Below are positions 1-8,434 of a stretch of DNA of 64,000 nt, piece after piece. This DNA is from Bacillota bacterium. GTDB lineage: Bacteria > Bacillota > Clostridia > Oscillospirales > Ruminococcaceae. Position numbers and translations under genes: made by a program. The stretch lies in contig JAEXUW010000005.1 in assembly GCA_023439835.1 (NCBI GenBank), forward strand, positions 124,001 to 188,000, read 5' to 3'. Within the stretch, counting starts at the first letter, position 1, and every line of letters begins with the position of its first letter. The notes beneath the pieces are model-generated. The model was not told the DNA's origin and did no database searches. It saw nothing but the letters and a program-made list of their open reading frames with translations.

Positions 1-1243
1 CTGTCGCAGTTGTTTGTGCGATATCGCTCACATCTTGGGTTGTGACGGTTGGGGCGACAGTTGGAGGGGCAGCTATTCCAAAGGTTGGATAATCATCAGC
101 AACAGCCACCCATGAGCTGTATGTACCCTTGTTTGTGTTTAATAGCGTGACAAAATCAGTTGATTTCATTTCGGTTGAGGTTTTAGGCGTTGAATTGTCA
201 CTTCCCTTAACAATACCATATTTAGTTCCTTGGGGAACTCCACCTACTGAATGTGTTGCATCTGAATTCCAATAACTATTTTCAACAGTAGGAAAATTAC
301 CACTACCATCACTAACAGTAAATCCGATTAACCCTCCTACACCACCTATATCAGCTGTCATTGAGCTTGTAGCTATATTCCCAGCCGAATAACAATTTCT
401 AACAGTAGCAGTTGCATACCTAGCAACACCAATTAAGCCACCTACATTCGCATTTACTCCACCAGTAATATTACCAGTTGCATAACAGTTAACAATTAAG
501 CATAAATTTGAGTTGCTAGCATATCCCAAAATTCCGCCAAGAGCTGTTGTTGTTAAGTTAACAACAGTATTAGTACTGTTACCGCCAGTTATATTAATAT
601 TTGCATAGCTATCAGAAATTGTTCCGGGATTTAGTCTTCCAACTAAACCACCAATACTATTGTCAGTACCTGTACATGAAATAGAACCACTTGCAGCACA
701 ATTAGACACATTTCCATTAATAATCCCCACTATACTACCTGTTCTTGCGGAATTTACAGACAAACTGATGTTTACATTTGTCAATTTCAAGTCATTTATA
801 CTGCAACTGACTAAATTTGTGCCGCCATACCCAAACAAACCTACACTTGTAAAGGTATAATCAGTTATAGATAAATTAGATATAGTTTTATTATTACCAT
901 TAAAAATTCCCCCGAAATAGAAACTTGCATCTTTCCCAATAGGCGTCCAATCCTTGCCAGATAAATCAATATCGGCACCGAGTGTAATCGTATCGCCCGA
1001 AAATGTGTCTGTTCCCGCATTTACTATTGAAGCAAGCCCTGCAAGCTCCTCGGCTGAATCAATAGTAAAGCTTGAAGCTGAACCATCGCCATACCAAGAA
1101 GTATCAGCAACGTCAATCCAGTTTAACGTATCCGCCTTAACCTCAAAGCTAAAATCCGCCCCTGATATATATGTCATTATCATTGCCAGAACTAAAAATA
1201 CACCTAAAAGCCGCTTGCTGCGAGTAGTTTTACTAAAAGTCAT
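1..1243 (-). CDS. Secreted GLUG-repeat surface protein, C-terminus beyond the left edge
   Basis: The frame opens at ATG 1243, behind an excellent GGAGGGG ribosome site, and is still open at base 1, so 414 codons are visible and the C-terminus is missing. Residues 1-35 form a signal peptide with a basic start and a hydrophobic core. The body shows repeated short segments of the type GGLVG/GGLIG followed by cysteine or tyrosine strands (for example NCYATGNITGG and NCYSAGNIATS), which is the pattern of GLUG repeats in bacterial surface proteins. The last visible residues (PTVTTQDVSDIAQTTAT) resemble the start of a fibronectin-III-like module common in such proteins. It is probably a cell-surface adhesin-like or carbohydrate-contact protein; the exact role and the anchoring mode cannot be seen. 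Confidence 0.8.
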   Translation of the reverse strand, partial: MTFSKTTRSKRLLGVFLVLAMIMTYISGADFSFEVKADTLNWIDVADTSWYGDGSASSFTIDSAEELAGLASIVNAGTDTFSGDTITLGADIDLSGKDWTPIGKDASFYFGGIFNGNNKTISNLSITDYTFTSVGLFGYGGTNLVSCSINDLKLTNVNISLSVNSARTGSIVGIINGNVSNCAASGSISCTGTDNSIGGLVGRLNPGTISDSYANINITGGNSTNTVVNLTTTALGGILGYASNSNLCLIVNCYATGNITGGVNANVGGLIGVARYATATVRNCYSAGNIATSSMTADIGGVGGLIGFTVSDGSGNFPTVENSYWNSDATHSVGGVPQGTKYGIVKGSDNSTPKTSTEMKSTDFVTLLNTNKGTYSSWVAVADDYPTFGIAAPPTVAPTVTTQDVSDIAQTTAT

Positions 1244-1301
1244 ATTTACCCCTCCATATATTGTGTTAATTGTATTAATAACATTTCTGATATATAAATA
1301 C

Positions 1302-1330
1302 ATAGTAGCATAATTAGATTGCATAGTCAA
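1302..1330 (-). promoter_or_regulatory. Sigma-A-type promoter of the GLUG gene
   Basis: On the minus strand, TTGACT (1330-1325) and TACTAT (1307-1302) are separated by 17 bp. The site lies about 60 bp upstream of the start codon. Confidence 0.65.
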
Positions 1331-1573
1331 CGATTTATAGGAATTGCTAAGAAATAAAGTGAATTAAATACACAAGGGAATTGGAATTGAGAATGTAAGA
1401 TAAAGACTTGAGCTTCAGTGTGGCGGTGAAATGTCGAACAAAAGCGACGTCGATAAAGGGACTGTTGTGACGATAAAAATAAAAAAAATGAAAACGTTCC
1501 TGTTTTGTTGCGGAATTGGTGCGGTATGCTATAAGGCACGCTATGTAGCTCAACATAGCGTGCCTTAGTTTTT
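1331..1573. other. Intergenic stretch without a convincing gene; possible dispersed element or small RNA
   Basis: About 240 bp lie between the GLUG promoter and the small gene at 1574-1732. A long minus-strand frame covers it, but its basic, low-complexity composition and lack of a ribosome site make it look accidental. On the plus strand the stretch ends in a strong terminator, although no plus-strand gene precedes it. That leaves a small RNA or a mobile intergenic element as possibilities. Confidence 0.3.
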
Positions 1574-1575
1574 TT
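1533..1575 (+). terminator. Strong intrinsic terminator with no upstream gene
   Basis: A perfect 14-bp stem (1533-1546 with 1553-1566) closes a 6-nt loop and is followed on the plus strand by AG and seven T. The minus strand has no T tract after the stem. The RNA it would terminate is not an identified gene. Confidence 0.7.
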
Positions 1576-1732
1576 ATGACTTAGTTTTGTCATCCCCCGC
1601 CTTGTGCCTTGTGGCGGATTGTTTTTTGTTGTTTCTTCCTTCACCGTCTAGAGCGCTTTCAGCGAAAGTGGGGCCACCGCCGGACTTTATTTTTCTGACT
1701 TTTTTTGAATCTAACTGACTATCCTTTGACAT
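1574..1732 (-). CDS. Possible 52-residue basic, glycine-rich small protein
   Basis: ATG 1732 sits 5 nt behind an AGGTG ribosome site and opens a 52-codon frame ending TAA at 1574-1576. The product is hydrophilic and rich in Lys, Ser, Asp and Gly, with the run KSGGGPTF near residue 16, no hydrophobic segment and no cysteine. A TATAAT-like box and a small palindrome lie upstream. I do not recognise the family. The strong start region argues for a real gene; the adjacent repeat-like DNA and the short length argue against. Confidence 0.35.
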   Translation of the reverse strand: MSKDSQLDSKKVRKIKSGGGPTFAESALDGEGRNNKKQSATRHKAGDDKTKS

Positions 1733-1747
1733 GATATCACCTCGAAT

Positions 1748-1776
1748 GTAGTATAAACTACAATGTTACAATTATA
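1748..1776 (-). promoter_or_regulatory. Putative -10 box and overlapping palindrome upstream of the small gene
   Basis: On the minus strand TATAAT (1776-1771) is followed about 10 bp later by the perfect dyad GTAGTATAAACTAC (1748-1761). That is where a repressor site over the transcription start would lie. No good -35 box is visible. Confidence 0.35.
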
Positions 1777-1860
1777 CTTTAGACTAATTCCACGCTAACC
1801 GCTTTCAATAGCACAGCATTTAAACTATTCGGCTTGCAATATTTTGCCTGTCGTCTGCTC

Positions 1861-2475
1861 TTATAATATTGCTTCCTGTCCTATAACAGGCTCGGCAATT
1901 ACATTTACTGATTCCATTTCACTAAATTGACGAATTCTCTTATAGGCATTCCAAATTTTCGCAGTTGAAGTGCACACAAGCACACATGCCGTTGCTATAT
2001 AATTTGAGTCATTAGCTAAGCCCAAAGCTTCTTGAGAATATTTTTCATGCTGATTTATAATACTATTTTTAAGCTCACCTGCTGTTATAAAGCTATTATA
2101 TTTTTCCGCTTTGATTCTTCTGATATGCTTGTGGAGCTTGAATTCATATTCATGATGCTTCCACATATCTCCCGAAAAAGAAGCATTGTGCGCCAGACAA
2201 AAAAAGTCTGAAAGATAGTGACAAAAGGTCCCCAGCTTTTCAGCAAAAGCACTTTCACTTAGTCTTTCAGACTGTATGTCCGTCAAAAAATGTTCAAGCT
2301 CATTTAGGACGTCATCCATAATTGTTACACTATGATTATGATTGTATTTATCAGCGCAAATATCAGGCTTTAAATTCCCAAAAATAAATGGCGTTCTCTT
2401 TATTTTGATACCGTGATTATGAGATAGATAATGCAGTAAAATCTTTGAAATTCTAAAATGAGAAAAAATATTCAT
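1861..2475 (-). CDS. Zinc-dependent phospholipase C-like protein
   Basis: This 204-residue protein resembles the zinc-dependent phospholipase C / S1-P1 nuclease-like fold. Visible motifs include HNHSVTIMD near residue 47, FCHYLSDFFCLAHN near residue 85 (spaced His and Asp ligands) and HHEYEFKLHKHI near residue 107. There is no obvious signal peptide, unlike the secreted clostridial alpha-toxins, so an intracellular or unconventional location is likely. Such short clostridial homologues are usually uncharacterised. The start ATG 2475 follows GGGGAGG. It stands alone downstream of cysK, beyond the cysK terminator. Confidence 0.7.
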   Translation of the reverse strand: MNIFSHFRISKILLHYLSHNHGIKIKRTPFIFGNLKPDICADKYNHNHSVTIMDDVLNELEHFLTDIQSERLSESAFAEKLGTFCHYLSDFFCLAHNASFSGDMWKHHEYEFKLHKHIRRIKAEKYNSFITAGELKNSIINQHEKYSQEALGLANDSNYIATACVLVCTSTAKIWNAYKRIRQFSEMESVNVIAEPVIGQEAIL

Positions 2476-2557
2476 TATCTCGCCTCCCCATACACTACAT
2501 TTTACCTGTCGTTTTTAAAATATAGCCTAAGTTCAAGTAATTCTTATGTAAAACATG

Positions 2558-2588
2558 AAAAAAATCCGCTTCAAAATATTGAAGCGGA
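2558..2588 (-). terminator. Terminator of cysK
   Basis: A 10-bp stem (2565-2574 with 2579-2588) with a 4-nt loop is followed by seven T on the minus strand, 28 bp after the cysK stop. Confidence 0.85.
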
Positions 2589-2615
2589 CAGCCAGTCAAA
2601 TAATAACAATACAAT

Positions 2616-3548
2616 TTAATCAGCAAATAGCGGTGTTGAAAGATATCTTTCTCCTGTATCAGGAAGAATAGCAACAATTGTCTTTCCCGCATTTTCAGGA
2701 CGTTTAGCAAGCTGTGTTGCCGCTGCTAGTGCTGCTCCTGATGAAATTCCGACAAGCACGCCGTCAGTTCTTGAAACCTCTCTGCCTGCTTCAAAAGCGT
2801 CTTCATTTGAAACTGCGATTACTTCATCATATATCGCTGTGTTAAGCGTGTCGGGAACAAATCCTGCGCCTATTCCTTGTATTTTGTGAGAACCTGCCTT
2901 GCCCTCAGACAGTACAGGCGAATCCAGTGGCTCAACAGCGATTATTTTGATGTTTGGATTCATAGACTTAAGATATTCGCCAGTGCCGGAAACTGTTCCG
3001 CCTGTGCCGACACCTGATACAAAAATATCGACCTTTCCGTCTGTATCCTCCCAGATTTCAGGGCCTGTTGTCGCCTTATGAACCGCTGGGTTTGCCGGAT
3101 TAACAAACTGGCCTAAGACGACAGCATTTTCAATTTCGTTTTTAAGCTCGTCAGCTCGTGCAATTGCGCCCTTCATCCCCTTTGCTCCCTCAGTTAGAAC
3201 AAGCTCAGCGCCATATGCTTTAAGAAGATTTCTGCGTTCAACGCTCATCGTTTCGGGCATTGTGAGTATAATTCTATATCCTCTTGACGCCGCAACCGAT
3301 GCAAGACCAATGCCCGTATTTCCGCTTGTCGGCTCAATGATTACCGAACCCTCTTTAAGAATACCCTTCGCTTCAGCATCCTCAATCATTGCCTTAGCAA
3401 TTCTGTCCTTTACGCTTCCCGCCGGATTGAAATATTCAAGCTTAGCAATTATCGTCGCGTTAAGCTCATGCTTTTTTTCATAATTCACAAGCTCAAGCAA
3501 AGGAGTTTTCCCGATTAAATCCGTTAAGCTTTTATTAATCTTTGACAT
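2616..3548 (-). CDS. cysK: Cysteine synthase A (O-acetylserine sulfhydrylase)
   Basis: It is a PLP enzyme that replaces the acetyl group of O-acetylserine with sulfide to make cysteine. The 310-residue length is typical of CysK. The PLP lysine is in [11 protein letters not shown] near residue 40, the phosphate/substrate loop TSGNTGIG near residue 70, and a glycine-rich PLP phosphate-binding loop [10 protein letters not shown] near residue 175. I start it at ATG 3548 because GGAGGT lies 6 nt upstream; an in-frame ATG five codons earlier would overlap that site. It is divergent from an Rrf2 regulator that lacks iron-sulfur cysteines, the arrangement expected for CymR-type control of cysteine synthesis. 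Confidence 0.96.
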   Translation of the reverse strand: MSKINKSLTDLIGKTPLLELVNYEKKHELNATIIAKLEYFNPAGSVKDRIAKAMIEDAEAKGILKEGSVIIEPTSGNTGIGLASVAASRGYRIILTMPETMSVERRNLLKAYGAELVLTEGAKGMKGAIARADELKNEIENAVVLGQFVNPANPAVHKATTGPEIWEDTDGKVDIFVSGVGTGGTVSGTGEYLKSMNPNIKIIAVEPLDSPVLSEGKAGSHKIQGIGAGFVPDTLNTAIYDEVIAVSNEDAFEAGREVSRTDGVLVGISSGAALAAATQLAKRPENAGKTIVAILPDTGERYLSTPLFAD

Positions 3549-3601
3549 ATTAATTACCTCCACTAATTTTCATATTTAACATATGTGTTTGATATGATTA
3601 A

Positions 3602-3630
3602 AGTATATGCTATTTCTTCTGATTTGTCAA
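3602..3630 (-). promoter_or_regulatory. cysK promoter
   Basis: TTGACA (3630-3625) and TATACT (3607-3602) are spaced exactly 17 bp on the minus strand. The 55 bp between the -10 box and the start codon contain an imperfect dyad around 3577-3600 that could be a regulator site. Confidence 0.8.
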
Positions 3631-3749
3631 TAGCCGAAGTGAAAAATTCTCACTATGCCTCACATTCTGCTTTTCCCCGCAAAAACGCATTCTTTATATT
3701 GTTATTCGTGGACTTAATTTAATGCAAGCTATGATTTTTCGCTTAAACA

Positions 3750-3778
3750 TTGACAACACCAGATTTATATCGTATTAT
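3750..3778 (+). promoter_or_regulatory. Promoter of the Rrf2-family regulator
   Basis: Consensus TTGACA (3750-3755) and TATTAT (3773-3778) are spaced 17 bp, about 37 bp upstream of the start codon. Confidence 0.8.
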
Positions 3779-3815
3779 TAATCATATAAAACAGCTATGC
3801 AATGGAGGGTAAGTA

Positions 3816-4262
3816 ATGCGAATTTCGTCAAAGGGGCGGTATGCTCTAGTTTCAATGATTAACATGGCAAAAAGCTATGACAGCAGGAAATTTATTACTG
3901 TTATCAGCATTTCAGAGAAATTTGGAATATCAAAAATATATCTTGAACAGGTTTTTGCTCTTCTTAAAAAAGGTGGACTTGTGATTTCGGTAAAAGGCTC
4001 ACAGGGCGGATATCAAATTTCACGCTCTCCAAGTGAAATCACCGCTTATGATATTCTTTCTGCGATAGAAAGCACCTTGTTTGAACATGCTGAGGAAACT
4101 GTTTTAGAAACTGCTCCCGCCTATGAAAAAGCGCTTCATTCTTTCATTTTTGATGAGCTTGATGAAACAGTTAAGCGATCGCTAAACAGCGTCAGCCTAG
4201 ACGATCTTGTTCAGGAAATTAATAGGAATAATGATGAAGAGTCTGCGATGTACTATATATAA
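3816..4262 (+). CDS. Rrf2-family transcriptional regulator, CymR-like
   Basis: This 148-residue DNA-binding protein has the Rrf2 winged-helix N-terminus (MRISSKGRYALVSM, then ISEKFGISKIYLEQVFALLKKGGLV as the recognition helix and GSQGGYQ as the wing turn). It has no cysteine at all, so it cannot bind the [2Fe-2S] cluster of IscR/NsrR and is more like CymR, which senses cysteine status through CysK and O-acetylserine. Its position, divergent from cysK across 267 bp, supports that. The start follows GGAGGG. CymR identity is inference from family and context. Confidence 0.88.
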   Translation: MRISSKGRYALVSMINMAKSYDSRKFITVISISEKFGISKIYLEQVFALLKKGGLVISVKGSQGGYQISRSPSEITAYDILSAIESTLFEHAEETVLETAPAYEKALHSFIFDELDETVKRSLNSVSLDDLVQEINRNNDEESAMYYI

Positions 4263-4265
4263 ACC

Positions 4266-4300
4266 AAAGCACCCTGCAATAAAATGTAGGGTGCTTTTTT
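4266..4300 (+). terminator. Terminator of the Rrf2 regulator
   Basis: A 13-bp stem (4266-4278 with 4285-4297) with a T-rich tail lies directly behind the stop codon. It also separates this gene from the convergent rqcP. Confidence 0.85.
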
Positions 4301-4334
4301 CCTGCAAGCATTGTTATATTTAAGGCTAAAAAGA

Positions 4335-4577
4335 CTATTCAATTATGGTGTACAAGTCTGATGCACTGTCCTTTGTGGCATACTCAGAAATTGAAAGGAC
4401 CTTAACCCTCAGCGGTCTTTGCCCCATATTTATTTGAATTGTATCGCCGATTTTTACATCATACGATGCTCTGGCGGGCTTGCCGTTTACAGTAACCTTA
4501 TCCGCGTCACAAGCTTCATTTGCGACAGTACGCCTTTTAATAAGTCGTGTAACCTTCAGATACTTATCTAATCTCAT
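4335..4577 (-). CDS. rqcP: RqcP/YabO-type S4-domain RNA-binding protein
   Basis: The 80-residue protein is a single S4 domain: MRLDKYLKVTRLIKRRTVAN at the N-terminus and KVTVNGKPARASYDVKIGD in the middle. This is the RqcP/Hsp15 family, which binds stalled 50S-peptidyl-tRNA complexes and works with RqcH to add alanine tails in ribosome quality control. Start ATG 4577 follows GGGGGAAG; a longer frame upstream only overlaps hup. It is the third gene after mazG and hup, as in many Clostridia. yabP, yabQ and divIC, which often follow, are not here. Confidence 0.9.
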   Translation of the reverse strand: MRLDKYLKVTRLIKRRTVANEACDADKVTVNGKPARASYDVKIGDTIQINMGQRPLRVKVLSISEYATKDSASDLYTIIE

Positions 4578-4635
4578 TTCAAACTTCCCCCGAATAAAAA
4601 AGAAATCGGCATAAGCCGATTCTTCATATTTTAAA

Positions 4636-4911
4636 TTATTTAGCAACAGCGTCTTTAAGTGCCTTTCCTGCTTTAAAAGCGGGAACTTTCTTAGCGGGAA
4701 CGCTGATTTTTTCTTTTGTAAGCGGGTTGATGCCTTCCTTAGCCTTACGGTCACGAACTTCAAATGTTCCAAAACCAACAAGCTGGATTTTTTCACCCTT
4801 TGCAAGTGATTCAGTAATTGCGGAAACTACAGTAGAAAGAGCCTTTTCAGCGTCCTTCTTAGAAAATTCAGCTTTCTCTGCAATCAGATTAACTAAATCT
4901 GTCTTTGTCAT
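4636..4911 (-). CDS. hup: HU-family DNA-binding protein
   Basis: A 91-residue nucleoid protein with the HU signature GFGTFEVRDRKAKEGINP and the DNA-intercalating NP pair near residue 60. It bends DNA as a dimer. I chose ATG 4911 (MTKTDLVN) because GGAGG then has a 9-nt spacing; the ATG three codons upstream touches the ribosome site. It lies between mazG and rqcP, probably cotranscribed. Confidence 0.95.
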   Translation of the reverse strand: MTKTDLVNLIAEKAEFSKKDAEKALSTVVSAITESLAKGEKIQLVGFGTFEVRDRKAKEGINPLTKEKISVPAKKVPAFKAGKALKDAVAK

Positions 4912-4958
4912 TTTTTTCATCCTCCAGTTTTATATTTTAACGGATAACCCATTAAACA

Positions 4959-5759
4959 CTATTTCTTTGCATTTGCCCAATAAACATCAAGCTCTTCTAT
5001 GCTAAGCTGTTTCATATCAAAGCCATCCTTCTTTGTCTGTTCCTCAACAAAGCGAAAACGTGATATAAATTTTTCAGTTGACTTTGTCAAAGCCTCTTCA
5101 GGCGAAAACCCAAGCTTTCTAGCGACGTTTGCACAAGAAAAAAGCACATCGCCAAGCTCTGAAAACACTTCATCTGAACGGTCGCTTGAGATTGCATCTT
5201 CAAGCTCTTGAATTTCATTTTTCAGCGCACTTAATGCGCCAGATACGTCAGTAAAATCCATCCCGGCTCGAGATGCCCTCTGCCCGACCTTCTGTGCTCT
5301 AATTAAAGCCGGAAGCACCATCGGAACATCAGTAAGCGTCTGAGTATAGGACTCAGTGCCTTTTGTTTTGTTTTTTATAGCTTCCCAGTTTTTTAATACT
5401 TCATCAGAGCTGTCAGCAGAAACCTCACCAAAAACGTGAGGATGCCTTATTATAAGCTTTTGGCAAATGCCGTTAACAACATCATCAAATGAAAAAACGT
5501 CCTTTTCATTTTCAATCTGTGCGTGAAATATTACCTGTAAAAGAACGTCGCCGAGCTCTTCTTTAAGAAGCTCGGGATTGTCAGTGTCTATAGCCTCAAC
5601 AGCCTCATAAACCTCTTCAATAAAATTATTGCGGATGCTGTGATGATTCTGCTCTTTATCCCATGGACAACCCTCATCACTTCGAAGAATCTGCATAATA
5701 TTTACAAGGTCATTAATAGTGTAATATTTATTTAATGAAAAGTCAAGCATTTTTTTCAA
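4959..5759 (-). CDS. mazG: Nucleoside triphosphate pyrophosphohydrolase MazG
   Basis: The enzyme hydrolyses (d)NTPs to monophosphates and pyrophosphate. The 266 residues carry two MazG units: the first has the metal-binding EEVYE...EELGD pattern near residues 48-70, and the second has ELGDVLFSCANVARKLG near residue 200. The start is uncertain: TTG 5759 has GGAG 4 nt upstream, whereas ATG 5750 has the same site 13 nt upstream. A promoter immediately upstream suggests mazG-hup-rqcP is transcribed separately from the flippase gene. Confidence 0.93.
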   Translation of the reverse strand: MKKMLDFSLNKYYTINDLVNIMQILRSDEGCPWDKEQNHHSIRNNFIEEVYEAVEAIDTDNPELLKEELGDVLLQVIFHAQIENEKDVFSFDDVVNGICQKLIIRHPHVFGEVSADSSDEVLKNWEAIKNKTKGTESYTQTLTDVPMVLPALIRAQKVGQRASRAGMDFTDVSGALSALKNEIQELEDAISSDRSDEVFSELGDVLFSCANVARKLGFSPEEALTKSTEKFISRFRFVEEQTKKDGFDMKQLSIEELDVYWANAKK

Positions 5760-5817
5760 AAATCTCCGTTTTCCCTACTTCAACAATATTTCTTTTCGGA
5801 ATTATTTTTCAATACTA

Positions 5818-5846
5818 ATAATACCCTATAATCACCGCTTTTTCAA
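5818..5846 (-). promoter_or_regulatory. Promoter of mazG-hup-rqcP
   Basis: TTGAAA (5846-5841) and TATTAT (5823-5818) are spaced 17 bp on the minus strand, about 60 bp upstream of mazG. Confidence 0.7.
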
Positions 5847-5912
5847 GGGGTTAATGACGATTTTTTTATTTATTTTGCACTTTTTTTAGTATAATAATCA
5901 CTTTTCTCAATA

Positions 5913-7607
5913 TCACTTCCCGAAAAATGACATTTTAATCTCTTTTACCGCTGAAATGTTCATAAGAACCAGGCTAATCAGGTACACTGCCCCGCCTGTT
6001 GCTACCGCAGAAAGGACGGATAAGCTGTTTCCAAGCCTTATAAACAGAAAGTCGTATGTTAGTCTTGCTGTTGCTATGCAAAGCAACGATCCGAACATGG
6101 GTTTTATGAAGGCGTTCGCTATTTTAAGCTTTGCTCTTGTGATTTTCTTCAGAAGGCAAAGTGACATTATCGCTATTACAGCATAGCATACAGTTGTTGA
6201 AATTGCCGCACCGGTAACGTTAATTTCGGGTATGCGCATGAGAAGAATATTCCCGCTCAGCTTTATGGCGACGCCGAAAAACATTATTTTCACTGGAAGA
6301 TCTGCTCTTCCTATTGCTTGAAATATCGTGAACACGGATATTGAAAGGGATAGAAACAAAACTCCAATTCCAAGCACAGCCATCGACTGGCTGACGGCTT
6401 CAACTTCATGCGTTCTTGATGAAAACAGCAGCAAAAGAATTGGCTTTGCAAGTATAAAAATTCCCAGAGCAGACGGAAACGCAACCAAAGAGGTCATGGA
6501 GATAACAGAATTTATGCTTCGTTGAGTTCTTTTGTGATCGGATTTTGCCCATGACTCAGCCAAGCTTGGAAGAATACCTTTTCCAAACATTCCTGTCATT
6601 GAAGGAACAAGATTAAAAATAGTCAGCGCAAGCCCTGTAAACGACCCGTATATGAAGTTCGGAAGCTGTAAAAGCCCGTCGCTCCCGTCGAGTACTCCCT
6701 TAAATTTTTCGCTGAAATACTCAGGCGACGCTAAAATAGTTTTGCTCAAGCTTCTTATTATAGTCGCTAGATCAATCAGCGAGGTCAGATTTGTCACAAC
6801 TGAACCGGCAGCGATCGGAATCACCGTCAAAAACAACGCTTTTAACAGACTTCTCATTCGATCTGTTGACTTATCTTTCAAAAGCATTTCTTTAGTAATC
6901 CCGTCACCGGAAAAACGGTATTTGAAAAATAAATATAAAAATGATACTACCGTTGAAAGCGTCACACCTGCTATCGCTGCCGCTGCTATAAAGGGAAGAG
7001 CGGCGACCTCAGCCTCTTGAAGCGTATTATAGCTCTTATCAAATAGTATCCCCGTGTCGGTATAGCTTGTTCTTGCATATAAAAGCGCAAGATAAGCAAA
7101 ACCTAGCCCTGCTATAAGCTTAACGACGGATTCAATTATCTGTGATAATGCGGTGGGAATCATATTGTGAAGCCCTTCATAATACCCCCTGTAAACCGAG
7201 AGGGCGGCGCCGAAAAGCACACAGGGTGCTATTGCTATGATAGCGGGAAAAGCTGCGCTGTTTCCAATATAAATAGTAAAGGGCTTTGCCAGAATGACTA
7301 TTAATAATGCCGCCAGCAGCCCGACGGCTGAAAAACCAAGAATCGCAACCCTTCTGATTTTCCTGACGTTAGTATAACGCTCAAATGCCATATTTTCCGC
7401 TACCATTCTTGATACGGCAGTAGGCAGTCCTGTCACTGAAATAGCATAAACGGGCATAAATATCGCATAAGCGCAGCTAAAATAGCCCATTCCTGTTCCG
7501 CCAAGAATATTGGCGAGAGGTATTTTAAACACCAGTCCGATTATTTTAGTTATAAAAACAGAAGTTATTAGAATCATTGAACCAAATATAAAGCCTTGCT
7601 TTTTCAA
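5913..7607 (-). CDS. SpoVB/YabM-type polysaccharide flippase (MOP superfamily)
   Basis: This 564-residue membrane protein has about 14 predicted helices and starts MKKQGFIFGSMILI, typical of the SpoVB/MurJ-like branch of the MOP exporters. Relatives flip lipid-linked saccharides across the membrane, and SpoVB itself is needed for spore cortex synthesis. The start is TTG 7607 with a strong GGAGGGG five nt upstream. The order flippase-mazG-rqcP matches the yabM-mazG-yabO order of Bacillus, which supports a YabM/SpoVB assignment. Substrate and sporulation role are inferred. Confidence 0.85.
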   Translation of the reverse strand: MKKQGFIFGSMILITSVFITKIIGLVFKIPLANILGGTGMGYFSCAYAIFMPVYAISVTGLPTAVSRMVAENMAFERYTNVRKIRRVAILGFSAVGLLAALLIVILAKPFTIYIGNSAAFPAIIAIAPCVLFGAALSVYRGYYEGLHNMIPTALSQIIESVVKLIAGLGFAYLALLYARTSYTDTGILFDKSYNTLQEAEVAALPFIAAAAIAGVTLSTVVSFLYLFFKYRFSGDGITKEMLLKDKSTDRMRSLLKALFLTVIPIAAGSVVTNLTSLIDLATIIRSLSKTILASPEYFSEKFKGVLDGSDGLLQLPNFIYGSFTGLALTIFNLVPSMTGMFGKGILPSLAESWAKSDHKRTQRSINSVISMTSLVAFPSALGIFILAKPILLLLFSSRTHEVEAVSQSMAVLGIGVLFLSLSISVFTIFQAIGRADLPVKIMFFGVAIKLSGNILLMRIPEINVTGAAISTTVCYAVIAIMSLCLLKKITRAKLKIANAFIKPMFGSLLCIATARLTYDFLFIRLGNSLSVLSAVATGGAVYLISLVLMNISAVKEIKMSFFGK

Positions 7608-7770
7608 GAAAACCCCTCCGATGTCTTGTTTTACGATGAAGGCATTAGTTTAAACCTTCTGTTTTAAATAATTCTTTCATGTATATAATTTATGTATGCT
7701 TTCTTTAAGTTAGTACAAGCAATATAAGCAGTACAATTAATTATATATGACAACACTTTTTTATGCAATA

Positions 7771-7793
7771 AAAAACCGGAGAAAACTCTCCGG
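7771..7793 (-). terminator. Terminator after the DUF6512-like gene
   Basis: A 7-bp GC-rich stem (7776-7782 with 7787-7793) and a minus-strand tail TTTTTTATTG lie 11 bp beyond the stop at 7804. Confidence 0.8.
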
Positions 7794-7803
7794 CAAATTA
7801 GCG

Positions 7804-8322
7804 TTATATCCCCGCACTGTTATTAGTCGGGTCAATAAACAACGGTATTTCTGGTGGCGAAAAGGTAAACACTCCAAACATTACAGCGATAATAATAAAA
7901 ATAAGAATTCCTGCTAAATTACTCACCTTTTCAGACGGCATTTTTTTATATGAAAAATATGACGAAAGTGCCACCGCCACAACGAAAAGCAGAATATCAA
8001 CAATTAAATAATGCTCGCCGATTACGCGCGTATAGGTGTAATAAGCAAAAACAACAAACAGCATTCCCAAAAGAGCCGAAATTGCCTTTGTGAAGAAAAA
8101 GCCTTTATACTTTTTATCCGTCATGAAGTACTGTATTATCGAAAAAATAAGAAACGGAAAGAACAACAGCTTCAAATGCTCCCAAACGCTCTCGTTAACA
8201 GCACTAAAGACACCGACCGCTCTATTCTCACCTGTCCATTCATACAAAAAATGCAGAAGCGTTCCGACAACTACTGTAAAAACAAAACCGGCAAGCTCCC
8301 ATTTTCCACTTGATTTTTTCAT
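7804..8322 (-). CDS. DUF6512-like integral membrane protein
   Basis: The 172-residue protein has five predicted membrane helices and the recognisable segment ENRAVGVFSAVNESVWEHLK near residues 32-51, a hallmark I associate with the DUF6512 family of Clostridia; the family name is from memory. A short extracytoplasmic or cytoplasmic tail rich in Pro and Asn ends the protein. No function is known. It is flanked by its own terminator and by the terminator of the upstream ligase gene, so it is probably monocistronic. Confidence 0.65.
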   Translation of the reverse strand: MKKSSGKWELAGFVFTVVVGTLLHFLYEWTGENRAVGVFSAVNESVWEHLKLLFFPFLIFSIIQYFMTDKKYKGFFFTKAISALLGMLFVVFAYYTYTRVIGEHYLIVDILLFVVAVALSSYFSYKKMPSEKVSNLAGILIFIIIAVMFGVFTFSPPEIPLFIDPTNNSAGI

Positions 8323-8361
8323 TTTATCACCCTTATAAGTATATGCTATTATAACGCTTAA

Positions 8362-8406
8362 AATTCAAAAACACGCTGTCTCAACAATTTGTGAAAACAA
8401 CGTGTT
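8362..8406 (-). terminator. Probable terminator of the PaaK-family gene
   Basis: AACACG/CGTGTT arms (8370-8375 and 8401-8406) enclose a 25-nt loop and are followed by TTTTG on the minus strand. The stem is weak. Confidence 0.45.
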
Positions 8407-8434
8407 AATTTAATTTGAGTATCAACAATAATAA

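Noticed and set aside
1327..1644. Minus-strand frame of 105 codons
   Set aside because: It has no ribosome site, runs through the strong plus-strand terminator stem and has accidental-looking composition; the 52-codon frame in another phase has the better start.
4335..4805. Long form of the S4-domain frame
   Set aside because: The first 76 codons lie over hup in another phase; the S4 domain begins at ATG 4577 with its own ribosome site.
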